This document shows positions 1 to 6,348 of a stretch of DNA of 14,432 bases, piece after piece. The notes under the pieces are model-generated. The model had not been told where the DNA came from. It did not search any database and saw nothing but the letters and a program-made list of their open reading frames with translations. This stretch comes from Solirubrobacteraceae bacterium (GTDB lineage: Bacteria; Actinomycetota; Thermoleophilia; Solirubrobacterales; Solirubrobacteraceae). Location: the NCBI GenBank assembly GCA_024710825.1, contig JANJUA010000266.1, positions 1-14,432 on the forward strand. The letters are read 5' to 3'. Numbering within the stretch: the stretch's first letter is position 1; each line of letters opens with the position of its first letter. The position numbers and the translations under genes are program-made.

Positions 1-389
1 CCGACGACCTCCGCATCGACGTCAGCTACCCCAACGCCCGTCAGACCGCCGCAGACCTGCTCGGCGTGGCCCGCGACGACCCCGCTCGGCTCCTGTACGA
101 GCCGGATCCGAGGCGGGCTCCCCGATCGTTCACGCTCACCCTCGCCCGGCCGATGGGCAGAAAGCGCGGAAAGGACGAGGGATCGTTCGTCCGCGAGACC
201 CGTGGGCACGTGTTCGACTTCTATCGGGACCTCGTCCAGAACCTCAAGCCGTGGCAGCCCCGCGCGCCTCGATTGCGCGAGGAGCCCGACCCCGTGGCGG
301 CCGAGGCGGCCGCCGCAGACCCTCCGAAGCTCGCGGAGGCCAGCAGTCGCGATCCCGGCGAGGCCGCCCGTCGCGAGCCCGTCGGCTGA
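1..389 (+). CDS. C-terminal fragment of an unrecognised protein
   Basis: The reading frame is open from the left edge (first full codon at position 3) to a TGA at 387-389, giving 128 visible residues; the start lies outside the window. A GTG at 66 could serve as a start, but the frame continues upstream in protein-like sequence (DDLRIDVSYPNARQTAADLL), so this is more likely the end of a longer gene. The visible part has a charged, probably folded section ending near 'FDFYRDLVQNLKPWQPR'. A roughly 40-residue tail rich in Ala, Pro, Glu and Arg follows and is probably disordered. There is no membrane segment or cysteine motif, and I do not recognise the family. The next gene on the strand starts 224 bp later, so it is probably a separate transcription unit. 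Confidence 0.55.
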   Translation, partial: DDLRIDVSYPNARQTAADLLGVARDDPARLLYEPDPRRAPRSFTLTLARPMGRKRGKDEGSFVRETRGHVFDFYRDLVQNLKPWQPRAPRLREEPDPVAAEAAAADPPKLAEASSRDPGEAARREPVG

Positions 390-613
390 GCGGTCGTGGC
401 GTACCGACGAAGGGACCGAGCCGGCTGCGCCGCGACCGTCAATCGCGGCAGGCGCGGTCACGAGCCCGCGGCAGGGTCTCTGAACCACGCCACTCGTCGA
501 CCGGATGTTCGTCGTAGGCGGCGTAGCCACCGCCCGCAGGGCCTGCGTTTCGCTCAGCGGTTCACGCCGGCGGAGAGTGGCCTAAGGGACGCGAAAGCGC
601 TACCGTCCACGCC
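390..613. other. intergenic region upstream of the IclR gene
   Basis: This 224-bp stretch lies between the first gene and the IclR regulator. Short open frames cross it but look like shadows of high-GC sequence. The only structure noted is a weak inverted pair, TTTCGC at 548-553 and GCGAAA at 591-596, close to the probable promoter. It could be an operator half-site pair but is too short and widely spaced to call. No RNA gene was recognised. Confidence 0.4.
601..606 (+). promoter_or_regulatory. possible -10 element of a leaderless iclR promoter
   Basis: TACCGT matches the actinobacterial TANNNT -10 pattern and ends 7 nt before the GTG start at 614. Transcription would then begin at or one base before the start codon. 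No Shine-Dalgarno sequence precedes the GTG, which agrees with a leaderless mRNA. The -35 region (TGGCCT near 578-583) is a poor match, so confidence is low. Confidence 0.35.
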
Positions 614-1390
614 GTGAAGAATGTTCCTGTCAGCGGTACGAACCACCGGGAGCCGCAGCAACCGGGCACCCTCGGCGCCACCCGCGTCGCGGACATCCTG
701 CTCGAGATCTCCGATGCCGGCCGCCCGATCGGGGTCACGGAGATCGCACGCAACCTCGCGATGAGCAAGGCGGTCGTCCACCGCATCCTCCAGTCGCTGC
801 TGTCGCGTGAGCTGGTCACCCACAGCGCCGGGAACGGCGCGTACACGCTCGGGCCGGCCGCGGCCGCCATCGGGGCGAGGGCCCTTCAGAGCCACGACCT
901 CCGCACCAACGCGCTGCCGACGCTGCGCCGCCTCCAGGCCGAGACCGGCGAGACGGCGACCGTCTCGAGCATCGCCGGCTCGCATCGCGTCTACCTCGAG
1001 CAGGTCGTCAGCCCGCAGCAGGTGAAGATGACCGTGGAGCTGGGCCAGCTCTTCCCTCTCTACGCGGGCGCGTCGGGCAAGGCGATGCTCGCATTCGCCG
1101 ACGACGACCTCCGCGCCACCGTCCTCTCCCGCCCGCTCGAACGGATCTCGGAGTCGACGATCACCGATCGCGCCGAGCTCGAGGCCGACCTGGAGCGCGT
1201 CCGCGAGCGCGGATACGCCACCTCGCAGGGCGAGCGGCTCGCGGGCACCGTCAGCGTCGCTGCCCCCGTGTTCTGGCACGGCCTCCTCGTCGGCGCGGTC
1301 AGCGTCTGCGGCCCGCGCGACCGGTTCGACGCGGCGACCCAGGAGCGCTACGGCAGGCTCCTCGTCGAGGCCTGCGCCGCGATCGACTGA
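614..1390 (+). CDS. IclR-family transcriptional regulator
   Basis: This is a DNA-binding regulator of 258 residues, the usual length of the family. Residues about 19-80 form the winged helix-turn-helix: 'RVADILLEISDAGRPIGVTE' leads into the recognition helix 'MSKAVVHRILQSLL' and the wing ending 'GAYTLGP'. Residues about 95-257 are the GAF-like effector-binding domain, with the typical segments 'LYAGASGKAMLAF', 'ITDRAELEADLERVRERGYA' and 'GTVSVAAPVF'. The GTG at 614 gives the right N-terminus; a nearby ATG at 621 is out of frame. IclR proteins usually control catabolic or transport genes near them and often repress themselves. The next gene is an MFS exporter on the same strand. The 8-gene operon at 4982-14432 is another candidate target. 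The effector is unknown. Confidence 0.93.
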   Translation: MKNVPVSGTNHREPQQPGTLGATRVADILLEISDAGRPIGVTEIARNLAMSKAVVHRILQSLLSRELVTHSAGNGAYTLGPAAAAIGARALQSHDLRTNALPTLRRLQAETGETATVSSIAGSHRVYLEQVVSPQQVKMTVELGQLFPLYAGASGKAMLAFADDDLRATVLSRPLERISESTITDRAELEADLERVRERGYATSQGERLAGTVSVAAPVFWHGLLVGAVSVCGPRDRFDAATQERYGRLLVEACAAID

Positions 1391-1395
1391 GCTTC

Positions 1396-1432
1396 GCGTC
1401 TCGAGCGTGCGGCTAGCCGCACCTCGCGACGC
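1396..1432 (+). terminator. long stem-loop after iclR, probable terminator or operator
   Basis: Six bases after the IclR stop lies a perfect 16-bp palindrome, GTGCGGCTAGCCGCAC (1407-1422). Outer arms GCGTCTCGAG (1396-1405) and CTCGCGACGC (1423-1432) pair with one mismatch and one bulged C at 1406. The transcript would fold into a stem of about 16 pairs capped by CUAG. No T-run follows, as is common for actinobacterial terminators. Placement fits transcription termination of iclR. Because the palindrome also lies upstream of the MFS gene, an operator role is possible. Confidence 0.55.
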
Positions 1433-1500
1433 CGGGCAGCCACCGTGTGCCGCCGGGCCACATCGGTCACGCTTGCGGACGGACCGTACGCCGATGAGAC

Positions 1501-1506
1501 AGGGGG
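1501..1506 (+). promoter_or_regulatory. ribosome binding site deciding the MFS start
   Basis: AGGGGG lies 4 nt before the ATG at 1511 and is the only good Shine-Dalgarno sequence in the region. It favours 1511 over the in-frame GTG at 1445, which has none. Confidence 0.65.
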
Positions 1507-1510
1507 CCGG

Positions 1511-2962
1511 ATGGCATCCGCGGACAATCCACATCACGAGCGTCGCTGGCTGATCCTCGGCGTCATCGCCATCGCGCAGCTCATGGTCGTCCTCGACGTG
1601 ACGATCGTGAACATCGCGCTGCCATCCGCCCAGGCGGACCTCGGCTTCTCCGACGACGCGCGCCAGTGGATCATCACCGGCTACGCGCTGGCGTTCGGCT
1701 CGCTGCTGCTGCTCGGCGGCCGGCTCGGCGACCTCTTCGGACGCAAGTGGGCGTTCGTGGGTGGCCTGATCGGCTTCGCGGTAGCGTCGGGCATCGGCGG
1801 CGCGGCGGGCTCCTTCGGCGTGCTCGTCGCCGCCCGGGCCACCCAGGGCCTCTTCGGAGCGCTGCTGGCCCCCGCCGCGCTGGCGCTGCTGGCCACGACC
1901 TTCACCGACCCGGACGAGCGCAGCAAGGCGTTCGGGCTGTACGGCGCCGTCGCGGGCGGCGGCGCCGCCGTGGGCCTGCTGCTCGGCGGCGTCCTGACCG
2001 AGAGCCTCTCGTGGCGCTGGTGCCTGTACGTGAACCTACTGTTCGCGATCCCGACGGCGCTCGCCGCGGTGCGCCTGCTCGTCAACCAGGCCCAGCACGA
2101 CCGGCCGCCGCTCGACCTGCCGGGCACCGTCACCGGATCGCTCGGCCTGTTCGCGCTCGTCTACGGGTTCTCGAACTCCGAGATGCAGTCGTGGGGGCAC
2201 CCGGTGACGATCGCGATGCTCGTCGCCAGCGCCGTGCTGCTGGCCGCCTTCGTGGCGATCGAGTCGCGCGCCGCGCATCCGCTGCTGCCGCTGCGCATCG
2301 TGCGCGACCGCACCCGCGGCGGCTCGTACCTGGCGATCGGCATCTCGGGCATCGCGATGTTCGCGGTGTTCCTCTTCCTCACGTACTACCTCCAGCAGAC
2401 CAAGGGCCTGTCCCCGATCGAGACGGGTCTCGCGTTCATGCCCATGACGGTGGCGATCATCGCCACCGCGACGTCGGTGAACGTCCTCTTCCTGCAGCGC
2501 GTCGGCCCGCGGCCGCTGCTGACGCTGGGCATGCTCCTGGGGGCCGCGTCGATGGTGTGGCTGTCGCAGCTCTCGGCCGAGTCGAGCTACCTCGGCCACA
2601 TCCTGCCCGCCCTGCTCGTCATGGGCGTCGGCATGGGCAACATCTTCGCGCCCGCGATCGCGAGCGCCACGTACGGGGTGCATCCACGCGACACGGGCGT
2701 GGCCTCGGCGATGGTCAACACGATGCAGCAGGTCGGCGGCTCGATCGGCACGGCCGCGCTGAGCTCCATCTTCGCGAGCGCGGTGAGCTCCTACGCCGAC
2801 GGCCGGGCGCCGACGCCGGAGGTGATGGCCGCGGCGACCATGCACGGGTACGACGTCGCGTTCTGGGTGGCGGCGGGCGTGTTCGCCTTCGGCGCGATCG
2901 TCGTCGGCGCGACGATGCGCAGCGTACGCGTCGAGGTCGCGCCGGTCATCGTGGAAGGCTGA
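1511..2962 (+). CDS. MFS transporter, DHA2 family (EmrB/QacA-like, 14 helices)
   Basis: This integral membrane protein is probably a proton-driven drug or metabolite exporter. From the ATG at 1511 it has 483 residues, normal for the 14-helix DHA2 group. Family motifs visible are 'LDVTIVNIALP' in helix 1 (residues 28-38), the loop 2-3 motif A 'GGRLGDLFGRK' (69-79), and the antiporter motif C region 'GAVAGGGAAVGLLLGGVL' (145-162) typical of exporters. Hydrophobic stretches continue to the C-terminus. An in-frame GTG at 1445 would add 22 polar residues with no membrane or family character. The gene lies 120 bp after the IclR gene on the same strand and may be regulated by it. Its 3' end overlaps the convergent kinase gene by 17 bp. 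The substrate cannot be inferred. Confidence 0.92.
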   Translation: MASADNPHHERRWLILGVIAIAQLMVVLDVTIVNIALPSAQADLGFSDDARQWIITGYALAFGSLLLLGGRLGDLFGRKWAFVGGLIGFAVASGIGGAAGSFGVLVAARATQGLFGALLAPAALALLATTFTDPDERSKAFGLYGAVAGGGAAVGLLLGGVLTESLSWRWCLYVNLLFAIPTALAAVRLLVNQAQHDRPPLDLPGTVTGSLGLFALVYGFSNSEMQSWGHPVTIAMLVASAVLLAAFVAIESRAAHPLLPLRIVRDRTRGGSYLAIGISGIAMFAVFLFLTYYLQQTKGLSPIETGLAFMPMTVAIIATATSVNVLFLQRVGPRPLLTLGMLLGAASMVWLSQLSAESSYLGHILPALLVMGVGMGNIFAPAIASATYGVHPRDTGVASAMVNTMQQVGGSIGTAALSSIFASAVSSYADGRAPTPEVMAAATMHGYDVAFWVAAGVFAFGAIVVGATMRSVRVEVAPVIVEG

Positions 2963-4043
2963 AGCGGAACGCGCTGCCGCCGCCCACGGCCGGCTCCACC
3001 CAGATCCGGCCGCCGTGCGCCTCCACGACGCGGCGGCAGACCGCCAGGCCGATGCCCGTCCCGTCGCCGTCCCCGCTGCCGCGGGAGAACATGTCGAAGA
3101 TCCGGCTGCGCTGCTCGCGGTCGACGCCGACCCCGTTGTCGCGCACCGTCACCACCCACTCGTCGCCGCGCCGCGCCGCCGAGATCTCGATGCGGGGCGG
3201 CGCCGCGGCCCGGAAGCGCACCGCGTTGACGATCAGGTTCTGCAGCAGGCGTCGGAGCTGACGGGCGTCGCCCTCCACCTCGGGCAGCCCGGCGACGTCC
3301 AGCGTCGCGTCGGCCTCGTCGAGGAACGAGCGCAGGTCGTCGACGATCTCCGACAGCACCACGTCCAGCGCGACCCGCTCATGGCGGAGGTCGCCCGCGC
3401 GGGCGTAGGCGAGCACGCCGTCGATCAGCGCGCGGGCGCGGTCGACGCTCGCCCCGAGCAGCCGAAGCACGTCCTCGGGCGGCGGCTCGTCCGGATGCCG
3501 CGACAGCACGCCGATGAGGTGCGCGATGCCGGTGATCGGCTCACGCAGGTCGTGCGCGACGAGGTCGGCGAAGCTGCGCAGCTCGGCCTCCATCCGCCGC
3601 TCCTCGGTGACGTCGGTCAGCACCACCACCAGCCCGTCGCCGAGCTTCGCCACGCGCTGGATGAACGTCCCCAGCATGTAGCCGTCGCCGAACGGCGTGT
3701 CGTAGACGATCTCCCGGATCGACGGCTCGCCGGTCTCGCAGACGCGACGGTAGGCGTCGAACGCCCGGCGCCCGCGCATCTGGGGCAGCGCCTCCAGCAG
3801 CGTGTAGCGCTCGGCGGTGGCGGCGGGCAGGCGGAACCTGCGCAGCATCGTGGGGTTGCCGTAGCCGAACGCGAAGTCCTGGATCTGCCCGTCCGCGTCG
3901 CGCAGCGCCCACTGGATGCCGACGGCGTCGGGGAAGCCGTCGAGCAGCGCGCGGAACTCGGCGGCGCCCTGCGGTCCCAGCAGCGCCTCCAGCCGCGGAT
4001 CCGCACCCCAACGCTCAAGCTCGACGGACAGCGGCTCTCCCAC
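2946..4043 (-). CDS. PAS domain-containing sensor histidine kinase
   Basis: This is the sensor kinase of a two-component system, with no membrane segment seen and so probably cytoplasmic. Numbered from the GTG at 4043 (365 aa), a PAS-like sensory domain spans about 25-146. A HisKA dimerisation domain follows, with the phospho-acceptor His about 164 in 'VAHDLREP', the DLxEP form common in phytochrome-like kinases. The HATPase domain shows the N box 'LLQNLIVNAV', G1 'DNGVGVD', F box 'IFDMF' and G2 'GTGIGLAVCRRVVEAHGG'. The frame stays open to a TTG at 4106, but that extension would be encoded by a strong hairpin (4074-4116). GTG at 4049 or 4043 is therefore more likely. No response regulator is nearby, making it an orphan kinase in this window. 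Confidence 0.9.
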   Translation of the reverse strand: MGEPLSVELERWGADPRLEALLGPQGAAEFRALLDGFPDAVGIQWALRDADGQIQDFAFGYGNPTMLRRFRLPAATAERYTLLEALPQMRGRRAFDAYRRVCETGEPSIREIVYDTPFGDGYMLGTFIQRVAKLGDGLVVVLTDVTEERRMEAELRSFADLVAHDLREPITGIAHLIGVLSRHPDEPPPEDVLRLLGASVDRARALIDGVLAYARAGDLRHERVALDVVLSEIVDDLRSFLDEADATLDVAGLPEVEGDARQLRRLLQNLIVNAVRFRAAAPPRIEISAARRGDEWVVTVRDNGVGVDREQRSRIFDMFSRGSGDGDGTGIGLAVCRRVVEAHGGRIWVEPAVGGGSAFRFSLPR

Positions 4044-4049
4044 GGGCAC

Positions 4050-4055
4050 AGGATA
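4050..4055 (-). promoter_or_regulatory. possible -10 element of a leaderless kinase promoter
   Basis: Read on the minus strand, TATCCT fits TANNNT and ends 6 nt before the GTG at 4043. That would put the transcription start on the first base of this codon. No Shine-Dalgarno sequence is seen. A -35 box is not obvious; TCGACA at 4077-4082 is about 21 bp away, which is too far. This is an inference from spacing only. Confidence 0.35.
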
Positions 4056-4073
4056 CGGCCGCCCAGAGGCGCT

Positions 4074-4116
4074 CGCTGTCGAGTTTGCGTCGCGTAGCGA
4101 CGTCAAGTCGACAGCG
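4074..4116 (-). terminator. imperfect 20-bp inverted repeat between the collagen-like gene and the kinase
   Basis: Arms 4074-4093 and 4097-4116 pair at 17 of 20 positions around a 3-nt loop (GTA). The outer 9 bp (CGCTGTCGA / TCGACAGCG) and inner 6 bp (CGTCGC / GCGACG) are perfect. It begins 24 bp after the stop of the collagen-like gene on the same strand and lies just upstream of the probable kinase start. The natural reading is a terminator of the collagen-like gene. No T-run follows. Confidence 0.6.
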
Positions 4117-4139
4117 ACCGTCGCGGGCTCCCGTGCCGC

Positions 4140-4892
4140 CTACACCTCCAGCTCGATCAGGCGCAGGCTGATGGCGCTCGCGCTCACGGGTCCGGTGCCG
4201 CCGTAGCCGCACTGGAGCGTGATCGGCTGCGTGGGGTCCCGGACCTCGTCGAGGCCCGGCAGCGAGAACGTCCCGCTCGCGCCCGGGGCGAGATCGAACG
4301 CGCTGCCGGCCTGCTGTTGGCGCGCGCCGTTGAACAGCGCGCAGCCGCCCGTGGCCTGATCGGGGCCGTCGTTGCGCAGGGTCACCGAACCGAAGTGGAT
4401 GAAGAGCCCGGCGGTGGGCACGGTGAGGCTGACCAGCGTCGCCCCGTTGATGTCCGCGACGTCGGCTCCCGAGCCCTGGAAGGCCCGCAGCGCGCTGGGT
4501 CCCGCCGGCCCGACCGGACCCGGGGGTCCGGCGGCGCCGCGCTCGCCCTGCGGACCGGCCGAACCGGCCGGTCCCTGCGCGGCGACCGAGCCGTCCGTGC
4601 TGCTGCTCGGAGCGGCCGAGCGGCGCAGCATCGCCCGCACGCGCTTGGAGAGACGGCTGTAGGTGATCGCCCGCCGCGCGACGTCGGCGGTCGTGACGCT
4701 GCCCGGCGCGATCCCGTCACTGCGCACCGCGTTGGCCCGCAGCTGCGCGGGGCCGACGCTGTCGGCCGGCAGCAGCGTCGTCGACGCGTACGCGCCGCCG
4801 CCCAGCACGATGAACATCGCCAACGACGCCATCACGTTGGCGTAGGTCAATCGCCGGCGCACGACCCGTCCCACCCGTCGGATTCCAGTCAC
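4140..4892 (-). CDS. membrane-anchored protein with collagen-like Gly-x-y repeats
   Basis: The 250-residue protein starts with an Arg-rich stretch and one hydrophobic segment at about 17-37 ('ANVMASLAMFIVLGGGAYA'). This is probably an uncleaved signal anchor placing the rest outside the cell. Residues 38-90 match a pattern I associate with Solirubrobacterales surface proteins ('LLPADSVGPAQLRANAVRSD ... ITYSRLSKRVR'). A Ser-rich linker follows, then nine Gly-x-y triplets (107-133), then a C-terminal domain (about 134-250) that looks beta-rich and has two cysteines (184, 228). The GTG start has a good AGGGGG 6 nt upstream. It begins 90 bp after the end of the preceding operon and may be independently expressed. 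The function is unknown; a surface or trimerising role is a guess from the repeats. Confidence 0.82.
   Translation of the reverse strand: MTGIRRVGRVVRRRLTYANVMASLAMFIVLGGGAYASTTLLPADSVGPAQLRANAVRSDGIAPGSVTTADVARRAITYSRLSKRVRAMLRRSAAPSSSTDGSVAAQGPAGSAGPQGERGAAGPPGPVGPAGPSALRAFQGSGADVADINGATLVSLTVPTAGLFIHFGSVTLRNDGPDQATGGCALFNGARQQQAGSAFDLAPGASGTFSLPGLDEVRDPTQPITLQCGYGGTGPVSASAISLRLIELEV
4494..4574 (-). repeat. collagen-like Gly-x-y triplet repeat
   Basis: Nine consecutive triplets with glycine first lie at residues 107-133 of the host protein (for example GPQ-GER-GAA-GPP-GPV-GPA). Proline is frequent in the second position, as in bacterial collagen-like proteins. Nine triplets is short for a stable triple helix. 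Confidence 0.85.
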
Positions 4893-4907
4893 AGCAGTCC
4901 CCCTGCT
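4893..4907 (-). promoter_or_regulatory. small hairpin with the ribosome binding site in its loop
   Basis: On the minus strand the sequence is AGCAG-GGGGA-CTGCT followed directly by the GTG start of the collagen-like gene. The 5-bp stem encloses most of the AGGGGG Shine-Dalgarno sequence (4899-4904). The stem could reduce or tune translation initiation. Confidence 0.4.
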
Positions 4908-4938
4908 CGAAGTTGCCGAGCCGTCGATTCGGTGGGCG

Positions 4939-4954
4939 AGCAGGTTCTCCTGCT
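4939..4954 (-). promoter_or_regulatory. hairpin at the end of the operon / 5' side of the collagen-like gene
   Basis: Arms AGCAGG (4939-4944) and CCTGCT (4949-4954) pair perfectly around a 4-nt loop, 27 bp beyond the threonine-aldolase stop. On the minus strand it precedes the collagen-like gene and shares arm sequence with the hairpin at 4893-4907. It may be a weak terminator of the operon or part of the 5' leader of the next gene. Confidence 0.35.
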
Positions 4955-4981
4955 ATGAGCGGGAGATCGGTGGGCCGCGGG

Positions 4982-6013
4982 TCAGGCGCCCAGGACCCGG
5001 GCGATGGCCGCGCCGGCGCGCGTCACGTCGTCGTCGTCGACGTCGAGGTGCGTGACGGCGCGGACCACGTCGCGCCGGGCGGTGGTCGACACCAGCACGC
5101 CGGCCTCGGCGAGCCGGCCGATGCAGTCCGCGCTCGACAGGCCGCGAGCGCCCGCGTCGATGAGCACGAAGTTCGTCTCGACCTGCGCGAGGTCGACGGG
5201 CGCGCCCGCCTCCGACAGGATCGCGGCCAGCGCTCGCGCCCGCCGGTGGTCGTCCACGAGCCGCTCGACGTGGTGATCGAGCGCGTACAGGGCGGACGCC
5301 GCCATCATGCCCGCCTGCCGCATGGCCCCGCCCAGGAGCTGCTTGACCCGGCGTGCCCGCTCGACGCGCGCGCCGTCCCCCGACAGCGCGGCGCCGAACG
5401 GGCAGCCGAGTCCCTTGGAGAAGCAGATCGTCACCGTGTCGAACCCGCCCGCCAGCTCCGCGGCCGGCACGCCCAGCGCGACCGCCGCGTTCATGATCCG
5501 CGCCCCGTCCAGGTGGGCGCGGATGCCGTGCGCGCGGGCCTCGTCCAGGACCGCCCGGGTCTGCGCGAGCGTCCACACGCGGCCGCCGCAGTTGGAGTGG
5601 GTGTTCTCGACGCTCACCACCCGGGTGGTGGACTGCGTCCGGTCCCCGTCGACCGTGGCCAGCGCGCGCAGCTCCTCCGCGCCGAAGCGCCCGTCCCAGG
5701 TAGGCACCTGCTCGACCATCAGCCCCGCGAGCGCCGCCGGGCCGCCGGCCTCGCTGCGCAGCAGGTGCGAGGCCGCGTGCGCGACCAGGCCGTCACCCGG
5801 CTCCGACAGCACGCGGAGCGCCATCTGGTTCGCCATCGTGGCGCTCGGCACGAAGACGGCGTCCTCCTGCCCGAGCAGGTCGGCCACCCGCTCCTCGAGG
5901 GCGATGACGGTCGGGTCCTCGCGCTTCTGCTCGTCGCCGACCTCGGCCCGGGCGATCGCGTCCCGCATCGCGGCCGTCGGCTGCGTGAGCGTGTCCGTGC
6001 GGAGGTCGATCAT
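4982..6013 (-). CDS. threonine aldolase family PLP enzyme (low-specificity beta-hydroxy amino acid lyase)
   Basis: This is a fold-type I PLP enzyme of 343 residues, the normal length for L-/allo-threonine aldolases, which split threonine-like beta-hydroxy amino acids into glycine and an aldehyde. Visible landmarks are the N-terminal '[13 protein letters not shown]', '[23 protein letters not shown]', and '[14 protein letters not shown]' with His 83 at the cofactor-stacking place. Asp 169 in 'HLDGARI' would contact the pyridine nitrogen, and Lys 200 in '[12 protein letters not shown]' would form the Schiff base. The frame is open further upstream, but the ATG at 6013 gives the family N-terminus and overlaps the cupin stop as TGATG, implying translational coupling. 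It is the last gene of the operon. Its true substrate may be a beta-hydroxy amino acid other than threonine. Confidence 0.9.
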   Translation of the reverse strand: MIDLRTDTLTQPTAAMRDAIARAEVGDEQKREDPTVIALEERVADLLGQEDAVFVPSATMANQMALRVLSEPGDGLVAHAASHLLRSEAGGPAALAGLMVEQVPTWDGRFGAEELRALATVDGDRTQSTTRVVSVENTHSNCGGRVWTLAQTRAVLDEARAHGIRAHLDGARIMNAAVALGVPAAELAGGFDTVTICFSKGLGCPFGAALSGDGARVERARRVKQLLGGAMRQAGMMAASALYALDHHVERLVDDHRRARALAAILSEAGAPVDLAQVETNFVLIDAGARGLSSADCIGRLAEAGVLVSTTARRDVVRAVTHLDVDDDDVTRAGAAIARVLGA

Positions 6014-6348
6014 CAGGAGGCGGCGCGGTAGTCCTCGCGCACCGGGTCGAAGGTGTCGACCACCCGCGCGCCCTCCGGGCCGGCCCGCAGCGCGTGCTCG
6101 TCGCCCCCCGTGATCTGGTAGGCGTCGCCGGCCGTGAGCGTGCGCTCCATGCCCGCGCACGTGAGCACCACGCTGCCGTCGACCACGTAGCCGACCTGCT
6201 CGTGCGGATGGCTGTGGAGCTCGATCACCGCGCCCGGCTCGAGGCGCGACACGTTGAGCATCGCGCCGTCGCCCACCAGCGCGTGCGTGACGAGGCCGGG
6301 GACCGAGGCGAAGGCCGGCGTGTCCTCCATGCGCACCACGCGCGTCAT
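6013..6348 (-). CDS. small single-domain cupin protein
   Basis: This 111-residue protein is a single cupin barrel. The first cupin motif is '[16 protein letters not shown]' (about 43-58), with metal-binding candidates His 45, His 47 and Gln 51. The second is around '[14 protein letters not shown]' with His 85. This three-His plus Gln/Glu set is typical of small metal-binding cupins. These act as dioxygenases, isomerases or ligand-binding proteins, and the sequence does not say which. The ATG at 6348 overlaps the HyuB stop as ATGA, and the stop shares a base with the next start. Its position between an ATP-dependent hydantoinase-type enzyme and an aldolase suggests it handles an intermediate of the same pathway. 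Confidence 0.85.
   Translation of the reverse strand: MTRVVRMEDTPAFASVPGLVTHALVGDGAMLNVSRLEPGAVIELHSHPHEQVGYVVDGSVVLTCAGMERTLTAGDAYQITGGDEHALRAGPEGARVVDTFDPVREDYRAAS

Noticed and set aside
1666..3261. 531-residue plus-strand frame overlapping the MFS gene
   Set aside because: It is Arg-rich with no hydrophobic segments, in a different frame from the 14-helix transporter.
3015..4097. 360-residue plus-strand frame opposite the histidine kinase
   Set aside because: It is antisense to a kinase with all catalytic boxes and shows no recognisable features.
4494..4574. Gly-x-y coding stretch considered as a tandem DNA repeat or CRISPR-like element
   Set aside because: The periodicity is the 9-bp-scale codon bias of a collagen-like protein; there are no spacers or identical repeats.
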